Below the pieces are notes generated by a model that saw only the letters and a list, made by a program, of their open reading frames with translations, had not been told where the DNA came from and did no database searches. DNA of 64,000 nucleotides from CALKGK01 sp964649515 (GTDB taxonomy: Bacteria; Bacteroidota; Bacteroidia; Flavobacteriales_D; Sanyastnellaceae). The stretch covers positions 1-64,000 of the forward strand of contig CAZYPV010000004.1 of NCBI GenBank assembly GCA_964649515.1, in the 5' to 3' direction. The translations under genes were made by a program, and so were the position numbers. Positions 43,292-51,967 of the stretch are shown in pieces; within the stretch, counting starts at the first letter, position 1, and each line of letters opens with the position of its first letter.

Positions 43292-45207
43292 TAGCGTTTA
43301 AATTTTTGATCCAAATCTTCGAGTGTAAAGGTAACGATCGTGGGTAAACCTCTTGGAGAGAAATAAGGCACTTCGCAGGCAAAAAGTTCATCCACCAAGC
43401 TTCTCATTTCTTCACTTTCCATTTTTGTCCCGGGCCGAATGCTGCTTCCCATGGCCAAACTTTTTGCGGCATCTTCTTTTCCCGGAACTCCCGTGCGATC
43501 GGCATCGTGCTTCACGTTATCGAGAAATCGTTCGATCAGTTCTTCTGCAGACAAAGCTCCAGCTTCCACCGGCACTCCTCGAACAATGAGATCATTTTGG
43601 CCAAACTCCTCAATGTCAAAGCCCAGTGCATTGAGTGAAGGGATTAAAGCACAGATGAGGGCGTGGTCGCTCGGACCAAGGCTCACCGTTTCTGGAAAAA
43701 GACTTTGCTGGGTGGACCCTTTATGATTGGCCAGCACCTCAAGGTAGTGTTCAAACAAAATTCGTTGATGGGCGCGCTGCTGATCGATCACAATCATTCC
43801 AGACCGAATCTGCGTCACCACATATCGGCGATGCAATTGAAATAAAGCCTGGTCTGTGTGCTGATCTACTTTAAAGGCCTCTTTCTGAGATTGTTCCAAA
43901 GCTGCCCCTGCGGCCGCAAAATCCAAATCTTCCTCGCTGTTTCTCCCTTGGGACTCTAACTCTCGGGTGATGGCGTACAGTTCTTTCCAATTTCCATCCC
44001 GCTCTTTTTTATGCGGTGAAGCCCCATTTCCTCCAAAATCTGACCTTGAAGTCCCTCGCTGTTCTAAAGAAGGAGAAGAATGTTGATGAGTACTGTTGGT
44101 GTCAAAGGGATTGTAATTGGGGTTGACCGAAATGCTTGGTGGAACGAGGGTTTTATTCTCGTTGTACGCTTCCAAATTGAGACTGCTTTCTTGGTCAAAA
44201 TCCAGACTTGGTGCGATGTTGAACCTACCTAAAGAACGACGAACACACGATCTCAGGATAGCGTAAATCGCCCGTTCATCTTGGAACTTGAGCTCCGTTT
44301 TGGTGGGGTGTATATTGACATCAATCAGGTGAGGAGCAATGGTCAAGAACAAGGTATAGAAAGGAAAAGAACCCTCAGGTAGAAGATCCTCAAAAGCCTT
44401 GGATATGGCGTGATTGAGGTAGGTGCTTTTGATGAATCGATCGTTCACAAAAAGGTACTGCTCTCCCCGTGTTCGCCGAGCAAATTCTGGCTTCCCTACA
44501 AAGCCCATCACGCTTACGATATCGGTCTCCTCCTCCACTGGAACAAGGCGTTCGTCATACTTCGCACCAAAGGTTCCTACGATGCGTTGACGGCTACTTT
44601 GGGCTTTGAGGTTGAACAATTCATTCCCATTGTGGTAAAGTTGGAACGATAGTCCGGCATGCGGTATGGCCAAACGTTGAAACTCTTCAATGATGTGCTT
44701 CATTTCAACCGCATCCGATTTCAAGAAATTTCTCCGAGCGGGAACGTTAAAGAACAAATTTTTGATGGAAAAAGACGTTCCTTTTGAGCACTGACAAGGC
44801 TCTTCTTCCTTTATTTTGGATCCTTCAATGCATACCTTTCTCCCGAGCTCTTCATCGGCTTGGCGAGTTTTCATTTCCACTTGGGCTACCGCAGCAATAG
44901 AAGCAAGCGCCTCTCCACGAAAGCCTTTCGTATGCAAGCTAAACAATTGATCAGCTGAAGAAATCTTTGAAGTAGCATGCCTTTCCCAGCACATTAAAGC
45001 ATCAACTTCGGACATCCCTTTGCCGTCGTCAATCACTTGAATAAGCGAACGGCCGGCGTCCTTAACAATAACCTGAATGGAACTAGCTCCGGCATCAATG
45101 GCATTTTCCATCAACTCCTTGATTACGGAGGCCGGACGTTGAATTACCTCTCCCGCTGCAATTTGATTCGCTACAGCATCGGGCAACATCGCTATGATGT
45201 TTGACAT
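43291..45207 (-). CDS. mutL: DNA mismatch repair protein MutL
   Basis: A 638-residue protein from ATG 45207, chosen for the standard start SNIIAMLPDAVANQIAAGEV. The N-terminal GHKL ATPase is intact: ELMENAIDAG, DDGKGM, TKGFRGEALASI. The C-terminal endonuclease motifs are altered: DQQRAHQR stands where DQHA-x2-E is expected (about residue 470), and SPRGLP where CPHGRP is expected near the end. It is preceded by one base after the small membrane-protein gene at 45209, and followed by the rhomboids. Confidence 0.95.
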   Translation of the reverse strand: MSNIIAMLPDAVANQIAAGEVIQRPASVIKELMENAIDAGASSIQVIVKDAGRSLIQVIDDGKGMSEVDALMCWERHATSKISSADQLFSLHTKGFRGEALASIAAVAQVEMKTRQADEELGRKVCIEGSKIKEEEPCQCSKGTSFSIKNLFFNVPARRNFLKSDAVEMKHIIEEFQRLAIPHAGLSFQLYHNGNELFNLKAQSSRQRIVGTFGAKYDERLVPVEEETDIVSVMGFVGKPEFARRTRGEQYLFVNDRFIKSTYLNHAISKAFEDLLPEGSFPFYTLFLTIAPHLIDVNIHPTKTELKFQDERAIYAILRSCVRRSLGRFNIAPSLDFDQESSLNLEAYNENKTLVPPSISVNPNYNPFDTNSTHQHSSPSLEQRGTSRSDFGGNGASPHKKERDGNWKELYAITRELESQGRNSEEDLDFAAAGAALEQSQKEAFKVDQHTDQALFQLHRRYVVTQIRSGMIVIDQQRAHQRILFEHYLEVLANHKGSTQQSLFPETVSLGPSDHALICALIPSLNALGFDIEEFGQNDLIVRGVPVEAGALSAEELIERFLDNVKHDADRTGVPGKEDAAKSLAMGSSIRPGTKMESEEMRSLVDELFACEVPYFSPRGLPTIVTFTLEDLDQKFKR

Positions 45208-45208
45208 A

Positions 45209-45544
45209 TTAATTAAAAAAGTTTGTAGGTTCAAACAGTTCAAGCCATTTCAGACCACGGTAGGCCAGGAATATCAAGATGGCCAAAATAATCAACAAGC
45301 GGTAAAAAGAGCTTCTCGCGCTGTTTGTATAACTGTTCCTTCTTGCGCGCTTTCCTTTCAGGTCAATGCGTTTGGGAGGTCCTTGTTCATTCTGTTCAAC
45401 GTGCACTCCCATCTCCTCTTCAATCTTTCTTCTCCGTTCTTCCAAGGCTTGCTGCTTTGGATCATAGTGTCGCGACCGAAGCTCAAATCTCCGAGGTTCA
45501 GTTCGAACATTACGAAACATGGAAGGTATTTTAGGTGCACGCAT
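45209..45544 (-). CDS. Small basic protein with C-terminal membrane helix, upstream of mutL
   Basis: A 111-residue protein: an arginine-rich N-terminus (RNVRTEPRRFELRSRHYDP), a charged coiled-coil stretch (ALEERRRKIEEEMG), then a C-terminal membrane helix (FYRLLIILAILIFLAYRGL). Similar tail-anchored proteins precede mutL in other Flavobacteriales. Family name and function unknown. Its stop lies one base before the mutL start. Confidence 0.75.
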   Translation of the reverse strand: MRAPKIPSMFRNVRTEPRRFELRSRHYDPKQQALEERRRKIEEEMGVHVEQNEQGPPKRIDLKGKRARRNSYTNSARSSFYRLLIILAILIFLAYRGLKWLELFEPTNFFN

Positions 45545-45606
45545 GGTACAAATTTAAGCCTTTGTGCCTGTATTTGCCACTATTCCTAGCGTGAGTTTGC
45601 GCTCGA

Positions 45607-46839
45607 TCAGCTCTCCTTAACAAATCTTGTACGCAAAACTTCCTCAATACTAATGCTCACTTCACCAAAGGCCAGTATTTTTTGAATGACGCGATCGACC
45701 ACAGCGTCTGGACAAGAAGCACCGCTGGTAACAATAAACCTCGGCTTCTTTCCTTCTGGCCACCAATTTGAGGTTTGTTTGTTTTCTTGTTTTCTCCAAT
45801 CAAAATGAGCAATCAACGTTTTACTGATGAGTTCATGCTCGTTCTTCACAAAGTATGTGGGCAATTTCTCCTCGCACAGCTCCACCAAATGAGAGGTATT
45901 GCTACTGTTGTAACCGCCAACCACAATGGCCACATCTGCTCCTTCTTCGAGAATTCCATGGGTGGCTTGTTGGTTGTCATTGGTCGCATAGCACAGGGTG
46001 TCTCTTGTATCGGCAAAGTGCGTCTTGTATGCTTCCTCGCCGTAAACCTCGATCATGACATTTTTCAAATGGTCGGCAATGGCTTGGGTTTCCGTGGCCA
46101 GCATGGTGGTTTGGTTGACTACACCCAATTTCTGAAGGTCTTTTTCGGGTTGAAATCCATCAGAACACCTTCCTTTAAACACGGTATCAAATTCAGACCA
46201 AGGTCGTTCCCCCCGAATAAAAGCACCCAAGATTTGTGCTTCATCCATATCTTGAATCACCATGGCCCCTCCATTTTCTTTGCTGTGCGAAAAGGTGGCA
46301 CGGGTTTCTTCATGACTTGGTTTTCCGTGGATAACGATGGAATACTGATCTTCACCCAGCTTCGCCGCTCGTTTCCATACTTTTTCAACGAACGGACAAG
46401 TGGTATTGTACTGCTCAACCTTCACGCCCAAACTTTCCAGCTCTTTTTGAGTCTCCACAGTCGTTCCAAAAGCCGGGATAATCACAACGTCCTCTGGCTT
46501 TAACACAGAAAACGGGATCAAACGCTTTCCTTGGGTATCCATTAAAAACTGAATCCCACGATCTTCGAGATCAGCATTTACTTCCTGATTGTGAATCATT
46601 TGCGAGAGGAGATAAACCTGTTGATCGGGATGCTCCTCCAAAGCGCGATAAGAGATTTCAATGGCATTCTCCACTCCATAACAAAAGCCAAAGTGCCGTG
46701 CCAAGGAGATCTCCAAGCTGCCAAAATCAAAAATACTGGGTGAAAAGTCCTTTTTACGAGGATCACCAAGTTTTCTTGCAGCTTTTACTTTGCTGATGAA
46801 TGGACTCTTATAAAATTCAGGAATATCGAAGCTTTTCAT
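45607..46839 (-). CDS. ispH: 4-hydroxy-3-methylbut-2-enyl diphosphate reductase IspH
   Basis: Last enzyme of the MEP pathway; a 4Fe-4S protein that makes IPP and DMAPP. It has 410 residues from ATG 46839, the longer form usual in Bacteroidota (E. coli IspH is about 316). The three cluster cysteines are in HFGFCYGVENAI (C53), NTTCPFVEKV and TSGASCPDAVV. It shows that this cell uses the MEP pathway, the precursor source for the carotenoid operon. A consensus -7 box precedes it. Confidence 0.94.
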   Translation of the reverse strand: MKSFDIPEFYKSPFISKVKAARKLGDPRKKDFSPSIFDFGSLEISLARHFGFCYGVENAIEISYRALEEHPDQQVYLLSQMIHNQEVNADLEDRGIQFLMDTQGKRLIPFSVLKPEDVVIIPAFGTTVETQKELESLGVKVEQYNTTCPFVEKVWKRAAKLGEDQYSIVIHGKPSHEETRATFSHSKENGGAMVIQDMDEAQILGAFIRGERPWSEFDTVFKGRCSDGFQPEKDLQKLGVVNQTTMLATETQAIADHLKNVMIEVYGEEAYKTHFADTRDTLCYATNDNQQATHGILEEGADVAIVVGGYNSSNTSHLVELCEEKLPTYFVKNEHELISKTLIAHFDWRKQENKQTSNWWPEGKKPRFIVTSGASCPDAVVDRVIQKILAFGEVSISIEEVLRTRFVKES

Positions 46840-46856
46840 GGGTATAGATAACGCTT

Positions 46857-46864
46857 CAAAGGTA
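46857..46864 (-). promoter_or_regulatory. -7 box for ispH
   Basis: On the minus strand TACCTTTG matches TAnnTTTG and lies 17 bases before ATG 46839. Confidence 0.55.
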
Positions 46865-47001
46865 TCATTTGTTTTCCTTTTGCACTGAATTGAATGGACA
46901 TCAACTTCCTTTTTTCCTACAAAAGCTTGAGAAAAAATTACCCTAACCTTAGCCGTCCTGCCGCCGTAATAGAATGCATAACCCACTTTAAACTTAACAT
47001 C

Positions 47002-47529
47002 ATGAAAATTTTAATGCACCTCGCCACCTTTTGTTTTTTAGTTTCAGGTTTGGATGTTCAAGCCCAAGATATGCTCGAAGCCGATGACGGCGAAAGTGAG
47101 GTCTGCATCCACGGAGTGGTTAAAGCAGGAAGTAAAAAATGCAAAGATGCCTTGGTTTTGGTGTATGACGGAAATACACTCATTACTTCAGAAGTAACTG
47201 GAAAAGATGGGAAATTCTATGTTCACCTCGATGCTCAGAACAACTATTCTATTCAAGTCATAGCGCCCGGACTCCTTCCCAAAACAGTTTTGTTCGATAC
47301 GCACAGTGAGGGTGAAATACCGGCGTTTTCATATGCGTGTGACTTCAACCTCATCCCCGAGGCCCTTTTTCAAGGACAGGATACCGACATTTTGGATTTT
47401 CCCGTTGCCATATTGAGTTACGATGAAGCATCGAACAACTTCAAAATGGATGAAGCGTATACCGGAAATTATCGAAGAAATTATCACAGTTTGCTCCAAG
47501 CTACCTCGGTAGAACTCGCTCAGGAGTAA
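47002..47529 (+). CDS. Secreted protein with carboxypeptidase-regulatory-like domain
   Basis: A 175-residue exported protein from ATG 47002. Signal peptide KILMHLATFCFLVSGLDVQAQ. Residues about 30-90 look like one beta-sandwich of the CarboxypepD_reg type (VVKAGSKKCKDALVLVYDG, TSEVTGKDGKFYVHLDAQNNYSIQV). The remainder (DFPVAILSYDEASNNFKMDEAYTGNY) has no family I recognise. A terminator follows. It may sit in the periplasm or on the surface. Confidence 0.78.
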   Translation: MKILMHLATFCFLVSGLDVQAQDMLEADDGESEVCIHGVVKAGSKKCKDALVLVYDGNTLITSEVTGKDGKFYVHLDAQNNYSIQVIAPGLLPKTVLFDTHSEGEIPAFSYACDFNLIPEALFQGQDTDILDFPVAILSYDEASNNFKMDEAYTGNYRRNYHSLLQATSVELAQE

Positions 47530-47571
47530 AGAACAAGAGCTTTCGAAAGAAAGATGCGAGTAAATAGGTTT

Positions 47572-47606
47572 AAGGCAGGCTTCAATAATGGAGTTTGCCT
47601 TTTTTT
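47572..47606 (+). terminator. Rho-independent terminator after the 47002 gene
   Basis: AAGGCAGGCTTC pairs over 12 bp, including three G-T pairs, with GGAGTTTGCCTT around loop AATAAT, followed by Ts to 47606. It overlaps the stop codon of the convergent 47605 gene. Confidence 0.8.
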
Positions 47607-48114
47607 ATACTTCACCCAACAAGTACGCCTTCCACTGCTTCTTCCTTCCAGAACGGTACAAGGGCCTGAGTGCCTTTTTGTGCTTGTATTTTTTCGTAGC
47701 CTTGCTCACTTTGACAACAGTTCTCAGTCCCGCTTCATGAATACTCAAGGGGTCGGACACAGAAGGGTTTCTCAGTTGAAACAAGGCCATTCCTTGCAAC
47801 ATTACGAACAACAATTCGGGATCATCATCCAAAAAATCGAGATGTTCCGTTTGTAGGTGCACCTTCAAATTGGGGTGAGCGCTCAGCCAAAGCATCACGT
47901 AGGCGTTCAAAGCTTCACGTTCATCCTTACAACTTTCGAGATCTGCATCGCACAACCAAAGTAAACAAGCCTGGATGTCATTTTTCGAAGCCTCAAAATC
48001 TTCCACTGTTTCCCAGTTCACCTCTATCGGTACTTCAGGAGCCTCGCAGTCTTGAGCTTGAACAAAAACAGAAAGAGCCAAGGAGAGAAAACAGAGAAGA
48101 AAGCGATTAAACAT
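47605..48114 (-). CDS. Unknown exported protein
   Basis: A 169-residue protein with a signal peptide (FNRFLLCFLSLALSVFVQAQ). The mature part has cysteine pairs (CEAPEVP, ACLLWLCDADLESC) and a helical segment (ALNAYVMLWLSAHP), then a very basic C-terminus (KATKKYKHKKALRPLYRSGRK). I do not recognise a family. Its start overlaps the end of the saccharopine-dehydrogenase-like gene by 8 bases, so it is in the same transcript. Confidence 0.72.
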   Translation of the reverse strand: MFNRFLLCFLSLALSVFVQAQDCEAPEVPIEVNWETVEDFEASKNDIQACLLWLCDADLESCKDEREALNAYVMLWLSAHPNLKVHLQTEHLDFLDDDPELLFVMLQGMALFQLRNPSVSDPLSIHEAGLRTVVKVSKATKKYKHKKALRPLYRSGRKKQWKAYLLGEV

Positions 48115-49441
48115 CGAAAGTGGTTTCTTTAAAGGTAATGCTGTATTCCTTCAATTCCTCCAAAATGGGTTCATAAATTGCTGCAGTTGTTGGAAGCTGA
48201 ACACCACGTGCTCTTAGTTTTCCGGTGAGCAGATGCTTCGCTGCTATTCCAACGGGTAAGCCAACGGTATTGGACATGGCCGTATAAACAGGGTCTTCAC
48301 CCTCCACCACCAAGGCAGAATGAATCTCCTTTTCCTTTCCCTCCAGCGTAAAGTTGAAACGGTGCCACATCACAATCATGTCTTTATCCCCAGCGTCCAA
48401 TTGCAGTTTCCCCTCAAGAAGTTGCTGAAGAATCTGAGCCGGAGTAGCGTCCTTCAAACCAATTCGCGTGGATTCAAACAAACCAAGCCATGTTAACTTA
48501 CTCATCACCTCATCGCTCAATTGCAGCGCTGTTTGAAGTTTCTCTTCAACACTTTTTTCTTGATCGAAGGTGAGGAAAGCATTGGTGAACTGGCGATAGG
48601 TCATTTCAGCGCTGTTCTCTACAATAAAGTCATCATCCACCATTCCCAATTGCACAAATACATCCCACGCAGCACAAAACCCTTTCTTACGCAGTGTACC
48701 GCGGTAAATGGTTGGAATGTCTTCAATGCCATACACTTTCTTGTAACTCAAAGAATCGCGATTGGCATAGCCTTCAAACTCTCCGTGACCTGCAATTTCA
48801 ATGGGTTTTACTCGCTGAAACACCTTGTGCACAGGGATGTATTTAAGTACATGGTCTTGTTGAAATTGGGCTGTTCCTCCTTGTCCGGCCAACACCACAT
48901 TTCTTGGATTCCAAGTGAACTTATAGTTCCACGGGTTATTATCGCTTTCCGGAGCTATCAACCCTCCGGTGAAACTTTCGAATCGCAGTAACTTTCCTCC
49001 AATGGCTTGAATGTGATGAATAATTTTCATTGCACTCATATGGTCAATACCAGGATCAACACCCATCTCGTTCAAGAAAAGGAGGTCTTTTTGTTTAGCG
49101 GCCTCATGCAAAGCGAGCATTTCTTTGCTCACATATGAAGGGGTGATGACATGCTTTCCGAGTTCCAAGCAATCCTTAGCTACTTCAACATGAAGGCGGG
49201 CAGGAAGCATGGAAATCACCAAATCCATTTTTTCGATTAACGGCAAACGCTCTTCTCGATTTAAGGCATTGAAAGCAAAAGGGTGTCCATTAGGGTGTCC
49301 TCCCACCTTGTCTTGGGCCATCTTAAGATCCTGATCTCCAACATGAACCTCCCATTGGTGTTCGGTGGAATGTTGAAGTAGGTAGCGGATCAAAGAAGAG
49401 CTGGAACGCCCAGCACCAATAACAAGTATGGATTGACTCAT
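48107..49441 (-). CDS. Saccharopine-dehydrogenase-family oxidoreductase
   Basis: A 444-residue NAD(P)-dependent enzyme of the Lys9/LysDH type. Rossmann motif VIGAGRSSSSLIRYLL at the N-terminus; the Sacchrp_dh C-terminal domain includes NEMGVDPGIDHMSAMKII and SFTGGLIAPESDNNPW. It resembles saccharopine reductases of lysine catabolism, which split saccharopine to glutamate and aminoadipate semialdehyde, but a lysine-ketoglutarate reductase partner is not adjacent. Family clear, substrate uncertain. The unknown exported gene follows. Confidence 0.88.
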   Translation of the reverse strand: MSQSILVIGAGRSSSSLIRYLLQHSTEHQWEVHVGDQDLKMAQDKVGGHPNGHPFAFNALNREERLPLIEKMDLVISMLPARLHVEVAKDCLELGKHVITPSYVSKEMLALHEAAKQKDLLFLNEMGVDPGIDHMSAMKIIHHIQAIGGKLLRFESFTGGLIAPESDNNPWNYKFTWNPRNVVLAGQGGTAQFQQDHVLKYIPVHKVFQRVKPIEIAGHGEFEGYANRDSLSYKKVYGIEDIPTIYRGTLRKKGFCAAWDVFVQLGMVDDDFIVENSAEMTYRQFTNAFLTFDQEKSVEEKLQTALQLSDEVMSKLTWLGLFESTRIGLKDATPAQILQQLLEGKLQLDAGDKDMIVMWHRFNFTLEGKEKEIHSALVVEGEDPVYTAMSNTVGLPVGIAAKHLLTGKLRARGVQLPTTAAIYEPILEELKEYSITFKETTFDV

Positions 49442-49527
49442 AAAGAAAAGTTTTGCCCCAAAGATAAACCTTCACTGAGGGGCAGCAAGGAATGTGCTCA
49501 CAAATTCATCTTTTTTTGGCACGCGGA

Positions 49528-49557
49528 TTGGTATGCTTTGAATATGAATTAACTTTA
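49528..49557 (+). promoter_or_regulatory. Promoter of the envelope lipoprotein operon
   Basis: TTG at 49528-49530 and TAACTTTA at 49550-49557 (7 of 8 positions) are separated by 19 bases, the ideal Bacteroidetes spacing. ATG follows 19 bases later. Confidence 0.6.
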
Positions 49558-49576
49558 GCCACTTAATACGAGCAAC

Positions 49577-50569
49577 ATGAAAAAAGTTCTTTTACCTATC
49601 CTAAGTATTTTTGCCTGCCTTAGCATGCAAGCACAAGACGCCTCAGCTGTCGTTTTCACAGAAAATGGTGAACTGTTCACCCTCTACCTCAACGGGGTAA
49701 AACAAAATGAATCCCCACAGAGCAATGTTGAACTCAATGGTCTTCAAATGGAATTCTACCAATCACGTGTAGACTTCGAAGATCCTGCACTTGCCGATTT
49801 CTCAAATAAAAACTTTGCGGTAAAAAAAGGAATGATTGTAAGCTACATGATCAAGCGCAACCGCAAAGGAGAATTTGTTTTACGATATCAATCTGAAACC
49901 GTTCTTGACGATTCACACATGGCCGTCGAAACCTATACCGATCAAAAGCCACTTCCTCCAGCGCCTGCCGCTGAAGAATCAGATGTAGAAAAGGTGAACA
50001 TCCAAATGGGAATGCCCGGAGTTTCAACCAGCAGTACTACTACCACGACCACCACTACCGTTAAATCACCAAACGGAGAGGAAAAAGTCAAAATTGACTT
50101 GAAAGTTCCCGGTGTTGACGTGAAGTTTGACGTTGATATGGACATGGGAATGGATGTTGAAGTGCGCGAAGAGTCGAGCGTTACCACTACCACGACAACC
50201 ACCAGCAGTGGGGTTCAACCTCGCATGACTACTGGGGTGTGGGTGGACGAAGAAGAAGCCGCAGTGGAAGAAGTTCCTAACTGTTCTGTATCGTCTAGCG
50301 ACTTTTCAAAAATGAAAGCAGCCGTGAGCGCAAAAACGTTTGCCGACAGCAAAATGACCACTGCCAAGCAAGCCACAAAGAACAAGTGTTTAACTTGCGA
50401 TCAAATCAAAGCCTTGATGCTTTTGTTTACGTTTGAAGATGATAAACTTGAATTTGCGCAATATGCTTATGACAATTGTGCAGATAGAGACAACTACTAT
50501 TTATTGTACGACGCTTTTGAGTTTGAAAGCAGCATTGACGAGCTCAATGAGTACATTGAAATGAGGTAA
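49577..50569 (+). CDS. DUF4476 exported protein with threonine tracts
   Basis: A 330-residue exported protein. Signal peptide KKVLLPILSIFACLSMQAQ. A beta-rich N-terminal region is followed by two threonine tracts (about residues 151-162 and 203-210) that flank a KIDLKVPGVDVKFDVDMDM segment. The C-terminal ~90 residues match DUF4476 (KMTTAKQATKNKCLTCDQIK, LEFAQYAYDNCADRDNYY, ending near SSIDELNEYI). It is the first gene of an operon with CsgG-like and LPP20 lipoproteins. Function unknown. Confidence 0.82.
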   Translation: MKKVLLPILSIFACLSMQAQDASAVVFTENGELFTLYLNGVKQNESPQSNVELNGLQMEFYQSRVDFEDPALADFSNKNFAVKKGMIVSYMIKRNRKGEFVLRYQSETVLDDSHMAVETYTDQKPLPPAPAAEESDVEKVNIQMGMPGVSTSSTTTTTTTTVKSPNGEEKVKIDLKVPGVDVKFDVDMDMGMDVEVREESSVTTTTTTTSSGVQPRMTTGVWVDEEEAAVEEVPNCSVSSSDFSKMKAAVSAKTFADSKMTTAKQATKNKCLTCDQIKALMLLFTFEDDKLEFAQYAYDNCADRDNYYLLYDAFEFESSIDELNEYIEMR

Positions 50570-50593
50570 ACCCTCGCCACAAAACTGCCTAAT

Positions 50594-51967
50594 ATGAAAT
50601 TTACTCGCTTCATAACATATCTCCTATGCATTGCCATGCTCTCCTCATGCGCTACTTCCAAATCGTTCCAAAAGAAAGGAGCTAAGCTGGAAGAGGCAGG
50701 AATGATCGAGGAAGCGGCAAACATGTACTACGTTGCACTCCAAAAAAACCGCACCAACGTGGACGCCAAAATTGGCATGAAGAATACCGGACAAGTGGTT
50801 TTGAACACTTTGCTGAATGACTTCACCCAGAAAAAGGTATTTGGAGACAAAAAAGAAGCAATCAATGCATGGGCAGAAGCGATGAAGTTGAAAGACAAGG
50901 TGGCCAATTTAGGGGTGCAACTTGAAGTTCCAGAGATGTATCGCCAGGACTATGAAATGGTGAAAAGCGATTATGTAACCGAATTGTATGAAGAAGGGCT
51001 TGACCTCATGGATCAAGGGGAGTTTCAAGAAGCCGAAAAACGATTTGTTGAAATCAAAAAGCTCGACGCCAGCTTTGAAGACGCTCATGAATTGGCAGAC
51101 ATCGCCTACGTTGAGCCTATTTACATGAACGCCGTTAAAGCATACGAAAATGGACAATATCGCAAAGCTTATAACCAGTTCAACAAGGTGATTTCGAGAA
51201 AATCGGAGTACAAAGAAGCCAACATCTTGAAGCAATCTGCCTTGGACAATGGTCTGTTTACTATGGCGCTATTGCCCTTTGAAAATGGCACGCGAATTTC
51301 TGGACTTGAAGTCAAGATGAGTGCATATACCTTGGAGGCCCTTACATCAGCCAACGACCCCTTTTTGAAAGTCGTTGACCGAGACAACATCGAATTGATT
51401 TTGGAAGAACAGAAGTTGGGACTTTCGGGAATCATGGATGAGCAAACGGCCGTTTCTGTTGGGCAAATCATTGGTGCACAAGCCATCATATCTGGCGCCA
51501 TTTTGAGCTATTCTGAAAACATCGGAAGACCTCAGCGATACAGCCGGACCGGATATGAGCAATACCGCATCAAGCGTGTGAATGAAGAAACCGGCAAAAG
51601 CTACTACCAAACGAAATACCGTCAAAAAAGCTACGACGAATTTGTAGGTCAGAATTTGGTAACCGTTTCCTTCCAATACAAAGTGGTGAGCTTGAAAACA
51701 GGTGAAATCCTCAAATCGCGCATCATTGAAAGGGAGTTGAAGGATGAAATTCACTACGCTTATTACGACGGTGACATTCGAAACCTCTACCCTTCAGGAA
51801 CAAATGGAGTCAACACCTCCCGCAATGCGAAGAACCAACTGGCCTCTTTGTTCAATGCACGGAGGGAACTAAAAACGGTAGATCAATTGTCCAATGACGC
51901 TTTCCAAGATCTCGGAAATGAGATGCGAAGAGACATTGAACAACTCATGACAGAACTCGTTCAATAA
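50594..51967 (+). CDS. CsgG-like lipoprotein with TPR-like N-terminus
   Basis: A 457-residue lipoprotein (lipobox LSSC, Cys19). Residues about 20-215 are helical and TPR-like (KKGAKLEEAGMIEEAANMYYVA; GLDLMDQGEFQEAEKRF). From about 215 the CsgG/HfaB fold begins (LFTMALLPFENGT), with DRDNIELILEEQKLGLSG and GQIIGAQAIISGAIL. In curli systems CsgG forms the outer-membrane secretion pore, but CsgA, B, E and F are absent. Its stop TAA shares a base with the next ATG. Confidence 0.85.
   Translation: MKFTRFITYLLCIAMLSSCATSKSFQKKGAKLEEAGMIEEAANMYYVALQKNRTNVDAKIGMKNTGQVVLNTLLNDFTQKKVFGDKKEAINAWAEAMKLKDKVANLGVQLEVPEMYRQDYEMVKSDYVTELYEEGLDLMDQGEFQEAEKRFVEIKKLDASFEDAHELADIAYVEPIYMNAVKAYENGQYRKAYNQFNKVISRKSEYKEANILKQSALDNGLFTMALLPFENGTRISGLEVKMSAYTLEALTSANDPFLKVVDRDNIELILEEQKLGLSGIMDEQTAVSVGQIIGAQAIISGAILSYSENIGRPQRYSRTGYEQYRIKRVNEETGKSYYQTKYRQKSYDEFVGQNLVTVSFQYKVVSLKTGEILKSRIIERELKDEIHYAYYDGDIRNLYPSGTNGVNTSRNAKNQLASLFNARRELKTVDQLSNDAFQDLGNEMRRDIEQLMTELVQ

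Noticed and set aside
45775..46503. Long open frame of 242 codons on the plus strand
   Set aside because: It is antisense to ispH, whose cysteine motifs and full length are intact. No recognisable domain is encoded.
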